Origin: Hevea brasiliensis
Taxonomy: Eukaryota; Streptophyta; Magnoliopsida; Malpighiales; Euphorbiaceae
Length of the DNA: 64,000 nt
Direction: 5' to 3'
NCBI RefSeq assembly: GCF_030052815.1
Contig: NC_079510.1
Coordinates: forward strand, 4,902,147 to 4,966,146
Shown: piece by piece, positions 8,840 to 19,094 of the stretch
How the letters are laid out: each line of letters begins with the position of its first letter
Position numbering within the stretch: position 1 is the stretch's first letter
Position numbers and translations under genes: made by a program
Notes under the pieces: model-generated
Database searches by the model: none
What the model was told of the DNA's origin: nothing
The model's input: the letters and a program-made list of their open reading frames with translations, nothing else

Positions 8840-10712
8840 TCATTCGGCTGGAGGATCACCCCCAGCCTGATCTACATTTTGCTCGCCTTCTCTCTCACCC
8901 TCAGCCTCCTCCTCACTATCCTCACCTTCATCCTCGGGAGCCAGGTTGGCCATCCAAGAGAAGTCCTCCTCAGGGTAATGCTTCTTGAGCTCAGCCAGGA
9001 GATCTCTGTGGGCATTCACATAAGCACCGGCCACTCCTGTCACCATCTCTTCTTCTTTCGCCTTAAGCTCCTCAGTAAGTTGAGCGATGTGAGCAGCTTC
9101 GTTGGCCCGGAGCGCCTGAACTTCTCCAAGAGCATGATCCCGTTCAGCCAGAACATGAGCTTGTTCGGCCAGCTTGTCCTCGTAGCACTTCATCCGCCCC
9201 TCAATTTCACATATGTAATCCCGAGCGGATGAGAGTTGGGATCAGAGAGAAGACATATCGTGACTCATTTTCTCGACTTCCTTGCCCAGGCGATGAGCTT
9301 TCTCCCGAATAATGTGCTGGTTCACTAAGCACTCCACGTTCAGGCTCATGGATCTGGTCAAGATGTCATCAAGAGTGTTCGGAGACAGCCTATCCCGGTC
9401 TTCCCGAAGGCAGATAGATGACCCTAGGACTTTAGAGAAACCTGGATTTTCTCGAACTGTCCGGTTCTTCTCCAGTGAAGTGAACAGGACCTGAGCGCCC
9501 CGGGAAAGGGGCCTCGCAGGAGGCTGAGAAGGACCCCCTTCAGTGCTCGGAACAGCTGGGGGAGGTGGAGGCGGCTCTTCTTGGTGAGGAGGAGATCGGA
9601 TCGCTTTAACATCAGGGATCGGCTGTACTGAAGGTTGAGAAGAACCCCCTTGCATCTCCTCAGCTTCATGACCAGGGGTCTGGAGCAGTTCAGATCGCTT
9701 CATCTCCCGTACTTTCCGAGAGATCTCTCTCTTTCGCTTCCGGTTCTCCTTGGAGGCTTCGTCTCTTGTCATACCTGCACAAAGAAGAGGTCAGTGAGAT
9801 CGCTAAGGTCCTGAGATCTGAGATGTAGAAAATACCGAAGCCGAGGTCAGAGAGCTGAAGCTCGCTATCTTGGCCGGTGATCAACTCCATTGTCCAATGG
9901 TGCAGTTCGGCAGTTACTGCATCTAAACAAGAGAACTTCTCTCGGCCCGCCTGATCCTTTAGCTCCATCACTATCAATTCTTCTTCTCTATTCAAGGTGA
10001 TGCACTTCGGGAGTGAGGGGCCCTGGTACTGCCAGCTGCGAGGCAGACCCTCAAAGCCGTGCGGTATTTTGCTCCTCAAGATAAAGAAGCGGTTCTTCCA
10101 ATTTTTCAGGGAAGACGGCAGGTCAGTAAAAAGCCCACAATGGGGTTTCGCCTGGAAGAACCAATACTCATCGTCCTTTCGACGAGTCAGTCGATGTAGT
10201 TCGGCGAAAACCTTAGCTGTAGGTCTGATCCCTTTGGCTCGGCAAAGGCCTCTAAAGGCTACTAGGATCCGCCAGGAGTTCGGGTGAACTTGGGCTATGC
10301 ACACTTGGTGATATTTTAAGACTTCCTTAAAGAAGTCGTCAAGAGGGAACCGCAGCCCGGCTTTCAACTGTTCTTCGTATACTATAATCATATCATTCTC
10401 CTCAAAGAAATGATCGGCTCGGAGATCGCCGTGACACCGGATAAGCTCGTACGAATCAGGCTCGATGTTGTACTCCTGGCTGAACGACTGCAGGTCAGTT
10501 TCTTGCAAGATAGACGGCAGCTCGTCCATGGGAAGATTCCCTCTCCCGGAAGAAGGCGCATGCCTTGATGAGGTTGCTTGCCCCCGAGCTGGAATGGAGA
10601 CCCTTGGAGGTTCGGGTCGCACGCTTGGCCCGACCACCTCCACTTCATCAGACGACCATGAAACGTGGACGGAAAGTGGGCTTGCTGCTCTCTGACCTTC
10701 GGCGCCGCTCAT
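8840..10712 (-). pseudogene. antisense LTR gene: Transposase_28-like protein with coiled-coil tail (two exons)
   Basis: On the minus strand, ATG at 10712 (MSGAEGQR) opens exon 1 to 9836. A 61-bp intron (9835-9775, CG^GTATTTTC...TTTGTGCAG^GT) joins exon 2 (9774-8840) in frame as Gly-Met. Exon 1 carries the segment around FPLDDFFKEVLKY, VHPNSWRILVAFRGL and WKNRFFILRSK, which I recognise as the plant Transposase_28 ('putative gypsy type transposon') family. Exon 2 is basic at first (RKRKREISRKVREMKR), then proline-rich, then a long coiled coil with an acidic tail. A single TGA at 9242-9244 interrupts exon 2. The function of the family is unknown; despite its name it has no shown transposase activity. 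Position inside an LTR is unusual. Confidence 0.8.
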
Positions 10713-10868
10713 TTTCAAAAGAAATAAAGAACTTAAAGTAAAAGAAGGATCAAAACCCTTACCGGAGCTTGATCGGTGTCGGAAGAGCTTGAAAAATCAA
10801 GAGAATTTTGGAATTGTTTGCGAGAGACTGAAAATGGCATAAGAGAGCAACTGGCTAACCCCCACCCC

Positions 10869-10876
10869 TATTTATA
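10869..10876 (-). promoter_or_regulatory. TATA box of the antisense Transposase_28-like gene
   Basis: TATAAATA on the minus strand, in the context GAGTATAAATAGGGG, about 160 bp upstream of the antisense ATG. The same box and context recur at 43929 and 61524 in the other LTRs. Confidence 0.6.
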
Positions 10877-11324
10877 CTCGTCCGAGCATTTAATGCTCAC
10901 GATGTTCCAGGCAATGCATCGGTTAGCGGGACTCGCCAGCTGTTCTGACACGTCTCTCGAATATTCCAAAATTACATAAAAGACATCGGTTAACTGGAAG
11001 ATCGGCATATTAAGATAAATATTTTGAATTGCGGATCAGTTAAGGGTTGTTCAGTTAGGAACCAGATTGGACAAACACATCAGAAATCGGAAAATAATTA
11101 ATATAATAATAATAAGATGATAATCGACAAAATAAAATCTTTATTTCCAAAAGATCGAATTACATTATTTGGGCGATCTCAAGAGATCGGATTACATTTC
11201 CAAAAAGTCAGATTACATCATTTGGGCAATCTCAAGATCGGATTACATTAAAGATCTGATTACATCAAAAGGCCGATCTCTAAAGATCAGCAGAACATCC
11301 TATCTAAAGGGCCTATGTCAAAGC

Positions 11325-11687
11325 CTACATTGTGACTGATCCAAAGGGTGTCATCGACCCGAACCGAGCCGCTGTCGGAACACCCAATGTGGAGGAAAGC
11401 CGCTGTCGGAACACCCAATGTGGTGAGAAGCCGAATAACTTGGAAGAGCAACCGCCAAGGGTCGGCAGAACATTAGCAGTTTTCTCGGCCAAAATCGGTT
11501 TGCCGATTATACCGGTCGAACGACTCGAGATCGGCACGATCGAGGTCCTCGATCCAGATCGGTTAATTAGTCCAGTTCTCTCACTGTTATCAGATAAGGT
11601 CATCACGATTCCCCGTTCACTGGGATCGTAAATTTTCAGTCGGGGAATAAAGAGGTCCATCGAAAAGGGATCAAAAGCCACAATCAT
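11325..11687 (-). CDS. small antisense LTR ORF, unknown function (120 aa)
   Basis: I do not recognise this protein. Minus-strand ATG at 11687 begins MIVAFDPFSMDLF, followed by the conserved RLKIYDPSERG and RSGSRTS segments. The two LTRs of the other element encode a related 137-aa protein (MVATFDLF start) that differs after the first ~85 residues. A TATA-like box lies about 90 bp upstream. A 31-bp tandem duplication at 11369-11430 falls in its 3' part. Conservation of an open frame in three copies suggests it was once coding, but the comparison was made by eye. Confidence 0.45.
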   Translation of the reverse strand: MIVAFDPFSMDLFIPRLKIYDPSERGIVMTLSDNSERTGLINRSGSRTSIVPISSRSTGIIGKPILAEKTANVLPTLGGCSSKLFGFSPHWVFRQRLSSTLGVPTAARFGSMTPFGSVTM

Positions 11688-11773
11688 GGCCGGAACTATT
11701 GCCGGAGCAGCTAGAACAGGAAAGTAGGAAGGGAGAGAGGAAAATCGAATGAGGGAAGTCTCTTCTGTCAGGG

Positions 11774-11782
11774 GTATATATA
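11774..11782 (-). promoter_or_regulatory. TATA-like box of the small antisense ORF
   Basis: CTATATATAC on the minus strand about 90 bp upstream of the ATG at 11687. The equivalent box in the other LTRs (TATATATATA at 42955 and 60550) keeps the same distance to the ATG. Confidence 0.45.
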
Positions 11783-12412
11783 GGGAGAAATCAGGCATTT
11801 ATTGCTAAGCAGAAAACGAAGCGGACGCTTCGGGAATCGAGGAGAAATTAATGCTTTGACCGGACCGGGCCTGATTAAGGAAAGGATCGGAATGATAGAG
11901 ATCGGAAGAGGGGAGATCGGTATGAAAGATCGAAAAGGGAACGAGTCAAGAAGGTCAGAAAGAGGGGAGATCGGAAGGCAAAGAGAATAAGACAAATCCC
12001 AATAACCGTTGTCAGAATCAGAACCAAGGTAGTTAAAGCGTTGCAGACAAAATCTCCACCGCACGCCTGAGAATCGCCCACAATGCTGACAGGTGCCAGA
12101 GTATGTCATGACAGTCCTGTACATCCCAATCTCCACCGTTGATCTCACTTGCAAGGACGAGTTCAGAGCCTTTAGATCAAAGGAGAAAACGACAAGACCG
12201 GCGCCTTTTATTCCCAGCCCTTGGATCGCCCAGGTCAACAAAGTTTCGGACCGTCAGATTAGAAGAAGAAAAGGACAAGTATCCTGAGAATGATCTCGGC
12301 CGTTCATTTTGATTCTCTTTAATTCTCAAGCATCCGATCATGTCCTTTGAAATCCTGACCCTCCATCTCCTTCAAAATAGATCTTGACCCTTCATGGAGA
12401 GCACCCGGTTCC

Positions 12413-12420
12413 TATAAATA
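12413..12420 (+). promoter_or_regulatory. LTR sense TATA box (U3/R)
   Basis: CCTATAAATACCTGCATGAAA; TATAAATA lies on the element's sense strand, so transcription should start near 12440. The box is identical in the minus copy at 42326-42333 and 59925-59932. Confidence 0.65.
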
Positions 12421-13384
12421 CCTGCATGAAAACTGTTCAAGGGGGACGGAAAAAAAAGAAGGGTAGTTACTATAGCAGAAGAACTCTGAAATTTAATTCA
12501 GATCGTTACTCTGCTTCTATAAGAAGAACTTTTGGAACCAGTTTCCTGAAGTGTTTTCTTAAAAGATTTTGAACACTGAAACTCTCCATTTTCAGCTCGT
12601 TCATTATCCTATAGCGTTCACATTTTTCAGTTCCTTGTTATCTTTATTTTCACTCCCATCGTCCATGTTTAATCTCATTTAAACTCGGGTACAATTCTGA
12701 CTCGATTGCATTCAGTGAAGTACTCTTTGTTCCAAGGCGAACCTTAGTCTTCCGGCTATCAACTTGCAATTTTATTACGTTTTGTGATTCTGTAGTTAGT
12801 TCACTAGATTCGACTCCTTACAGGTCAGTGTTCATATTGCCATTTTATTAAGTTTAGTTCTTGTTTTACGTATTTCCTTTCTTTTTTTTTATGCATGTTA
12901 TTTTCTTTAAGTTCATATCACGCTTGAAAAATACAAGGAAAAGTTGTGCTCTAGTTTGCTTCCGTGTCGGCCAATCCATACTTTTGTTAATCTTTATTAT
13001 TTCTGAACACAAGTCATCTAGTCTCGAGTAATGTATAAGTGGTTGGAGGAAATGTAGGTAACGGCAACCTAAGAGTCCCTTTGAAATAATGAAAGGTCTA
13101 AATAATAAGATAGGAAAAGGGTGAAGCCGAGTCACTGGAATAACTCGATAGGTCATTGGGCAAGACGTCATAAGACGGAGTAAAACCAAACCCTGGATAA
13201 CTAAATGAAATAGATCGGCTATCGAAAATGCGGGTGAGGTGATCATGTAGGAAGGTCGAAGGATTCGGTTTGGTATCCCCTGCCCAGTCCTAAGATACCA
13301 ACAAGCCAAAGAAGTCTTGCTCAGACCCCCTGACACCTTTGAACGTCAGAACCCTTAGCCTTAGGTCCTCTCGATAGGTAAAAT

Positions 13385-13820
13385 TTAGAGAGATCGGAAA
13401 AATCCTTATCCGACTACCGTTTAAGTAACAGAGATCGGATGAGAGTTCTTATCCGATTCTCAACTCAAAATTTTAACAAATAATTTAAAAGAGGTCGAAG
13501 GAGAGTTCTTATCCGGTCTCAATTCAAAATTTTAATAAATATTTAACAGGGATCGGAGGAGAGTTCTTATCCGATCTCAATTCAAAATTTTTTTTTAAAT
13601 AAATATTTAAAAGAGATCGGAGGAGAGTTCTTATCCGGTCTTAATTCAAAATTTTAATAAATATTTAACAGAAATCGGAGGAGAGTTCTTATCCGATTCT
13701 CACCTAAAATTTAACAAATAATTTAAAAGAGGTCGGAGGAGAGTCCTTATCCGATCCTCAAGCTTAAAATTTTTTTTAACAAATATTAAAAGAGATTGGA
13801 GGAGAGTTCTTATCCAATTC
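13385..13820 (+). repeat. LTR tandem array of ~60-bp 'GATCGGAGGAGAGTTCTTAT' units
   Basis: GAGAGTTCTTATCC recurs at 13441, 13501, 13559, 13623, 13681, 13739 (GAGAGTCC variant) and 13801, with a diverged unit near 13391. AT-rich linkers of variable A/T length separate the cores. It lies in R-U5. Copy number differs between all three LTRs in the window. Confidence 0.85.
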
Positions 13821-14228
13821 CTAAAATCTAATTCTAATAAAATGACCCTCCTAACACAACTAACATACAACAGTAACTCACTAAGGTTGTCTCATTTACT
13901 TCTGTATCTGGGTAGTCCGAATTAGTGAAAAATCGAATATTCCTTTTGTCAAAAGGATTAACATTTCCATTCAAGCCCTCCTAACTAATTTATAAAGAAT
14001 GCAAAGTTAAATCTACTTACCCTTATTAAGGGACGAGGTGGGGTGCCTAACACCTTCCCCACCCGTTTACGGACCCCGAACCTAGAATCTCTGTTTTGAA
14101 GTGGTTTCATTTTAATTTATTTTCACAAATGGTTTTCTTTAATTTCTCTCAAAATTAAAGTGGCGACTCCTCACTCTTTCCCACTTCGGTGAGGGTTCGT
14201 TCAGGTGACCGCAAAACCCCTTGCGACA

Positions 14229-14616
14229 GTTGTGTTTCTTAATTTAATAATTTCTTATGTCTACTTATTTATTTATTTAATTATCTATTTAATAACTAGC
14301 ACTCCACTCCGACATTGAGTTATGTATTTTTGGTATTAGTAAATGAAATTTTTTTATGATATTAACTAGTTTGTACATGGTGGATTTCAAAGTTGAGCTG
14401 AGCTCTCCTAATTTTGTTTTCTTAATATATATATATATCAGATTGAGTTGGTCCAAAATAAATTTATAATATTTTATTTCATTTTGATGTATGTTGGGCC
14501 TTAATTATTGGGCCTGGATATGAGTTTAGGAATAATAAGGCTTACTATGGGCCTCAGGGGCTTTATGCCAGCCCAGGTCTTAGTGCAGGTCCAGCCTGTA
14601 GGATCGGGTTATGACA
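14229..14616 (+). repeat. 3' end of the 5' LTR of an old Tekay/Del-like element
   Basis: AT-rich sequence ending GGATCGGGTTATGACA at 14616, directly before a tRNA-primer-like site. The ending resembles the U5 end typical of Tekay-type LTRs. The upstream part of this LTR would lie left of the plus Tat/Ogre-type element, which seems to have inserted into it (junction 14228/14229). Confidence 0.5.
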
Positions 14617-14620
14617 AAGT

Positions 14621-14632
14621 TAGTATCAGAGC
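14621..14632 (+). promoter_or_regulatory. degenerate primer binding site (initiator tRNA-Met type)
   Basis: TAGTATCAGAGC differs by one base from the usual TGGTATCAGAGC and sits 4 bp after the LTR end TGACA. Confidence 0.6.
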
Positions 14633-16910
14633 TTTGGCTCTAGATTAATAGGAAAATGTGTACCGAGAGTTATCATATGCGGAGTATAGGATCCTATTTC
14701 ATCTTGTTCTGTAATTCCTTGTTTTTAGATTCTGCGTTATTCCTTGGGTAGTATAATAGTACTTTAATTTAGTATATCAGTTTTTGCTAAGTGCATGGTG
14801 ATGCAATCTAGAGCTAGCAAACATGCTGAGGCCTGCCGGGGGAATACGTACTCCAAGAAATACTGTATTTTTGTCAGTTTGGGACTAAGTGGCTTGCCTA
14901 TCTAGCACAATGCAAGAATACATAAAAGTGAGTTACGACAATATAGTTGCCTTAAATAGGGGTGAGGATATCACTGCTGGCAATCGTCAGTGGATAGCCC
15001 AGTAAGAGTAAGTTTATGGTATCAGAGGGTTCAAGAGAGATAAAAGATTGGGAAGCCTGGTCTATTGGGATGTACCATAGTAACTATGTAATATTCTCGA
15101 TATTTATACTGTAAGCTACAGATTACAGTATTGACATAGGATTATTGTGTAGAGCTGCGTGCTTCCCTGTGGTGTTTCATGATGAAAGTGTTTGCAGATG
15201 GCCTCTATTTTGGTACAGCTATACCAGAATAGAGTTTTATTTCTACAGAAGAGTTTGGAAATATTAGTTAGGGATTTAAAACCCTTGAGTTAGAATATTG
15301 AGGGTCACCATTGGGTAGTAACTAGAGTTAGTGACTCAGTTACCCTTTCAGGAGTTGCCATAAGACTAAAGGTTTCAGTATAGTTACAAAGTAAAGGTAA
15401 CACCTACAGAGTGAGACCATCTGGTCTCTGATATGGGTCTTAGACATTTTTGGCATTATAATGGACATTTTGCCTAAAGTTAAGTGAAAATAGTATCTTC
15501 CTTGCATGACAATAAGACACAGAGCATGACTTTGCTTCTCTAAAAGGAAACTGGATGCTATGAATGATGTTCATAGCCTGGGAAATGACACCTTAAGGGG
15601 TTTACAATGTGATAAGAGAGCAAATAGCCTGACATGGTTCTAGTAAAGTGGCAGATGCAATACTCCTTTTGTAGTCAATTGTGATGTAGGATAGAAGGTT
15701 ACTACTAGTGATGGTAACTTATGAAATAGTGTCCCAAATGGGATTGTAGAGTGTGGGGAGAGTTGTTGACTCAGGTATCGTAGAGAGGGTACAAATTATA
15801 TTGTAGGAATCATAAGTAATTAGATCATGGTGGATACAAAGCCTTTGAATTTAATGATAGGTTTGGATACCTAGCATCTTAAATTTTGGCTTTTTGAGTG
15901 GAAGTGGAAGAATAGAATTCCTGTAGATCCCTTCCTTGAGGTAGTAAGGGGTAATATGTAGCCTGAAGGATAGAAACAGGGATCACATATTGAATGTATG
16001 GCTACTATTCCCTAAGTTTCTCTTTAGCTTCTTATTACTCAGGAAAAGAGTATACTCTAAATAGAATAAGGTTAAGGGTAGTAAGTCAGCAAAGGCAAAT
16101 TACAGAATGCCAATAAATATAGAAAGTGTATAGATGAAAATTTTGACAGTTGGTTGCAGATGCAGCATAACCTGAATGCCAATGGAAGTACTAGTTAGAG
16201 TGGTCAAAGGATCAATTTTGAGTAATATTGAGGTGTAGATGACTTGATAGAGATAGTTTCTAACATGTCAATCAGGTCAAAAAAGAGAATAGAGCTAAAT
16301 AATAAAGTAGTCAAAGTTCGATTTTGGGTAAGATAAAGGAGTTGGCTAAAGAATAAATTGAAAGGTCCAAATTAGGATAGGATTAGAAAGAGTAAAGTCA
16401 AGATACCAAGGAGGCAAATGTGGTTCTAGGGAAGGTAAACGAGATAAACTGAAAAGTAAGGATAGCTTAGAAAAGGATGGCATTAGGGAGAACATTTATC
16501 ATGGTATAGAGCCTATAATGCAGAGCTTAGAGCAGGTCATAATTGATGCAGTGTTAGAGTTGGAACTTAAAGCTCAGAGTTGTAGAATCTGGATTAGATT
16601 TTGTCCATTTTCTGTCCTCATGATAGAATGAGGGGCAATGGGACAAGGACTTTTTATATTAATATTAATATAAGGAAAGTTGAGTGAGATAGGCAACCAA
16701 AGTGGGTAGTAACCTGAGGGTGTACTATAATAACTCGAACTATCTTATCGGGCAAAGAAGCGGAGTCAGTAGATAGTAAGTTAAACAAAAGTCAACCTAA
16801 TGGATTCAAATATGCTTGATGGGAGAAAAGAATGAGGGATAATGGCACATAGGTTAAATGTTAAAATTCAGAATTGTGAGACCTAGAGTCTCTAATTGGA
16901 ACTAGGAAGT

Positions 16911-16955
16911 TGTTTTCAATGTGACCAACAGAATAATTTTTTAAGAAAATATGAG
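16911..16955 (+). pseudogene. gag: gag CCHC zinc-knuckle remnant
   Basis: Frame starting at 16911 reads CFQCDQQNNFLRKY. It keeps the CX2C pair and spacing of a CX2CX4HX4C knuckle, with His replaced by Asn and the last Cys by Tyr, both one-base transitions. This places the decayed element's gag end near 16.95 kb. Confidence 0.45.
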
Positions 16956-17931
16956 TGACAGTATGATAATTGTTAGTAGTATGCCGTAGAGCATATCATT
17001 TAGTATGTATATTGTACATGTTTTATTAATAAAAGGCATTTTCACTTTTTCGTTTACATAATATATTTATATGTAATAGAAAAGGTTCATTGATATTTTG
17101 TTAGAAATCCTATTCTTAAGTTGTTAAGAATATGAGTGACAGTATTTCTAGCACAAAGTATCATAAATTGGTTCACAATCGAGGATACTTTACAATAGGA
17201 TATGACTTATCCAAAAAGATTGTAATCATGTTTATTCCCAAGTTATTTATATGAGATGTAAATAAGATGGAATGGTGAGTCTCATGCCATATAACAAACA
17301 TGATAAGCACTTATACATGATAAGTAGGCCGAACTAGTGACACTTATGACAAGCACATGGAGTTTACTCTTATCAATGTATTGTCATAAATCATATCAGT
17401 GCATATAATCTTTAGACCTGAGATAGCACAGTTATCTTGTATATAGGTGGTTTGAGTTTGATACTGCTTTCATAGTTGTACTATGTATGGATATATGAGC
17501 ATGTGTTGGCTCCTACTAGTTATATATGGAGGTAGGTGTTGATCAAGATAGAATTTATTACCCCTAAGTAAAGAAGGATAAAATCCTATATTCATTTAAT
17601 TATTCTTGATGTTTCAAGTTTTTGGCCAGGACAGATAGATTTAATCATAAAAGAGTTTCTTATGAGAAAATATTTTTAATCAAGAATTGAAATTAAAAGA
17701 GAACATAATATTCATAGCAAATGGAGTTTGACATAAACCATGACTCCAGCTCAAATTGGGATTTTGTAACAGAGAGATTCTAGTGCATGGTAACATATGA
17801 TAAAAGGTTCATTTAAGATATTCCTTATTACTAATTGGGTGGCCATGGCATGCTATGCTAGGTGTTAACTATGGTCTATGAGGTGCCTAAAATGATTTAG
17901 AGAAATTATTTATGGTAAGAAAGAGTTCTAA

Positions 17932-19080
17932 TGATATTAAGAGTTAATATCATATCTCATTGCCAATTAGTGATGAGCCTAATGAGTCACACACATACAC
18001 AAGTAATCACCAAGTTAAATGTGATTTAATTAATTAGTTAAAGAGTTTAATTGATTAATTAAATAAGTTTGGTTTGCAATTAGATTGCAAAGTCCCTAGC
18101 ATGGCTTGAAACCAAATCTAGGTTATTGGATGTATAGTATAAGTTAAATTTATATTTAAAATATTTAAATATAAATTTAATTATGAGAAATTAATTAATA
18201 GAGATTAATTAATTAATTTATATTTGATATAAATTGATTAGAAGATGAGAAATAATTATTTTGGGTTAAAAACTCAAAATTACAACACAAGGGTAATTTG
18301 GTCATTTCACAAGGTGACATGTGGCACCATGAGATGGTGACACATGGCACCATATAAGCTTGCGATTTGTCTTCCAATCATGTAAGATGATCAAAGTCAA
18401 GATTAAATCTAGCTTTGACACTTGGCTTAATGTGATTAAGTCAATTAAAATATTGGCCAATCAGAAGATGACATGTGGCAAAGGTTTTAAGTGATGACCT
18501 AATTATATAATGTGATGTTATGAAAGAGTAAAAGAACAATCTGCTATTCTCTCATATGTGCCGCCACCTTTGAGCCTCTCTTCCTCTCTTCTTCTTCATC
18601 TCTCATCAATTCAAAGAGAATTACCAATATTCTCTTGAATTAAAATTGCTATAAATCATTTTTAGTGTCCTGTATACATCTACAACCTCTCTAAAGGCAA
18701 ATTCATATTTTCTAATTGGTTGGCAAGGCTTTAGAAGCTGTTCAAAGGGCTGCCATTGGTGATCTTGGTGTGGACAATATAGAGGGATAATATTTGGGGT
18801 CCTAGGTGCTTCCCAAAGGTACCAAACACATCTATAGTGCATCAAAAGGTTAGTGCACATGTTCTTGAATTAATCTAGGGTTCTAATGAATTAATATATT
18901 AATTCTAAAATCTTAAATGGCAAATATAGATCTAAATACATATTAAAAGTGTTTTAATATGCTATTGAACATTGAAATCAATAGGTAAATAATGAATCTT
19001 GCATGATGCATGAGACTCTAAAAGAAAATTTTTTGAATTCAATGTTCTAATCTAATAATTTTCATGCTTCTGCTCCTTCA
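17932..19080 (+). repeat. 5' LTR of the forward Ty1/copia copy (left limit uncertain)
   Basis: The right end is firm: TGCTCCTTCA ends at 19080 just before the primer binding site. The left end is a guess at TGATATTAAG (17932), where a palindrome GATATTAA-gag-TTAATATC sits at 17933-17951; the true start could be up to a few hundred bases upstream. TATA-like sequences occur near 18350 and 18507, followed by a pyrimidine-rich stretch near 18580-18600. No second copy of this LTR is in the window for comparison. Confidence 0.5.
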
Positions 19081-19082
19081 AT

Positions 19083-19094
19083 TGGTATCAGAGC
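19083..19094 (+). promoter_or_regulatory. primer binding site of the forward copia copy
   Basis: TGGTATCAGAGC, a full match to the usual initiator-tRNA-Met-type site of plant copia elements, two bases after the LTR's terminal CA. Confidence 0.8.

Larger units (their letters stand above)
1..14228 (+). mobile_element. Tat/Ogre-type Ty3/gypsy LTR retrotransposon, plus copy, 5'-truncated by the window
   Basis: Order seen on the plus strand: end of ORF1, gag, intron, pol (RT, RNase H, second RNase H, integrase), 3' UTR with hairpins and a tandem array, polypurine tract, and a 3' LTR opening TGTCGACACC at 8260 and closing TTGCGACA at 14228. ORF1 before gag, the spliced pro/pol boundary, the duplicated RNase H and the 3' UTR array are known traits of the Tat/Ogre lineage. 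The 5' LTR and most of ORF1 lie left of the window. Bases 14229-14233 (GTTGT) would be the right target-site duplicate; the left one is not visible. The copy is dead: protease deleted and several stops in gag and pol. Confidence 0.93.
8260..14228 (+). repeat. 3' LTR of the plus Tat/Ogre-type element (about 5.97 kb)
   Basis: Begins TGTCGACACC right after the polypurine tract and ends GCAAAACCCCTTGCGACA, giving a TGTCG/CGACA terminal inverted repeat. It matches both LTRs of the minus copy along its length. The sense TATA box at 12413 implies a U3 of about 4.2 kb and R-U5 of about 1.8 kb. U3 holds two antisense ORFs, many CCGATCTC/GAGATCGG motifs and a 31-bp tandem duplication at 11369-11430; U5 holds a ~60-bp array. 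Bases 8260-8830 and 12440-13380 show no other features. Confidence 0.92.
14617..17931 (+). mobile_element. decayed internal region of the Tekay/Del-like element, left part
   Basis: No ORF longer than about 60 codons remains. The only coding trace I can name is a decayed gag zinc knuckle at 16911-16955. The rest, including 14633-16900 and 16960-17931, is AT-rich and stop-laden; by position it should be leader, gag and the start of pol. The right limit is the approximate start of the copia LTR. Confidence 0.5.

Noticed and set aside
8831..9232. 133-aa plus-strand ORF at the LTR start (also the minus-strand ORFs at 45412-45777 and 63013-63663)
   Set aside because: Each lies opposite exon 2 of the antisense coiled-coil gene; the heptad pattern and sibling comparison support the other strand.
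11768..12241. 157-aa minus-strand ORF upstream of the small antisense ORF
   Set aside because: It lies upstream of the antisense TATA-like box, and the corresponding frames in the other LTRs are shorter and differ.
14617..17931. Endogenous pararetrovirus suggested by the tRNA-Met-type primer site
   Set aside because: The Tekay-like LTR end before it, the gag-type CCHC remnant and the matching polypurine tract and 3' LTR at 34713-34726 fit a gypsy element; no pararetroviral domain is visible.
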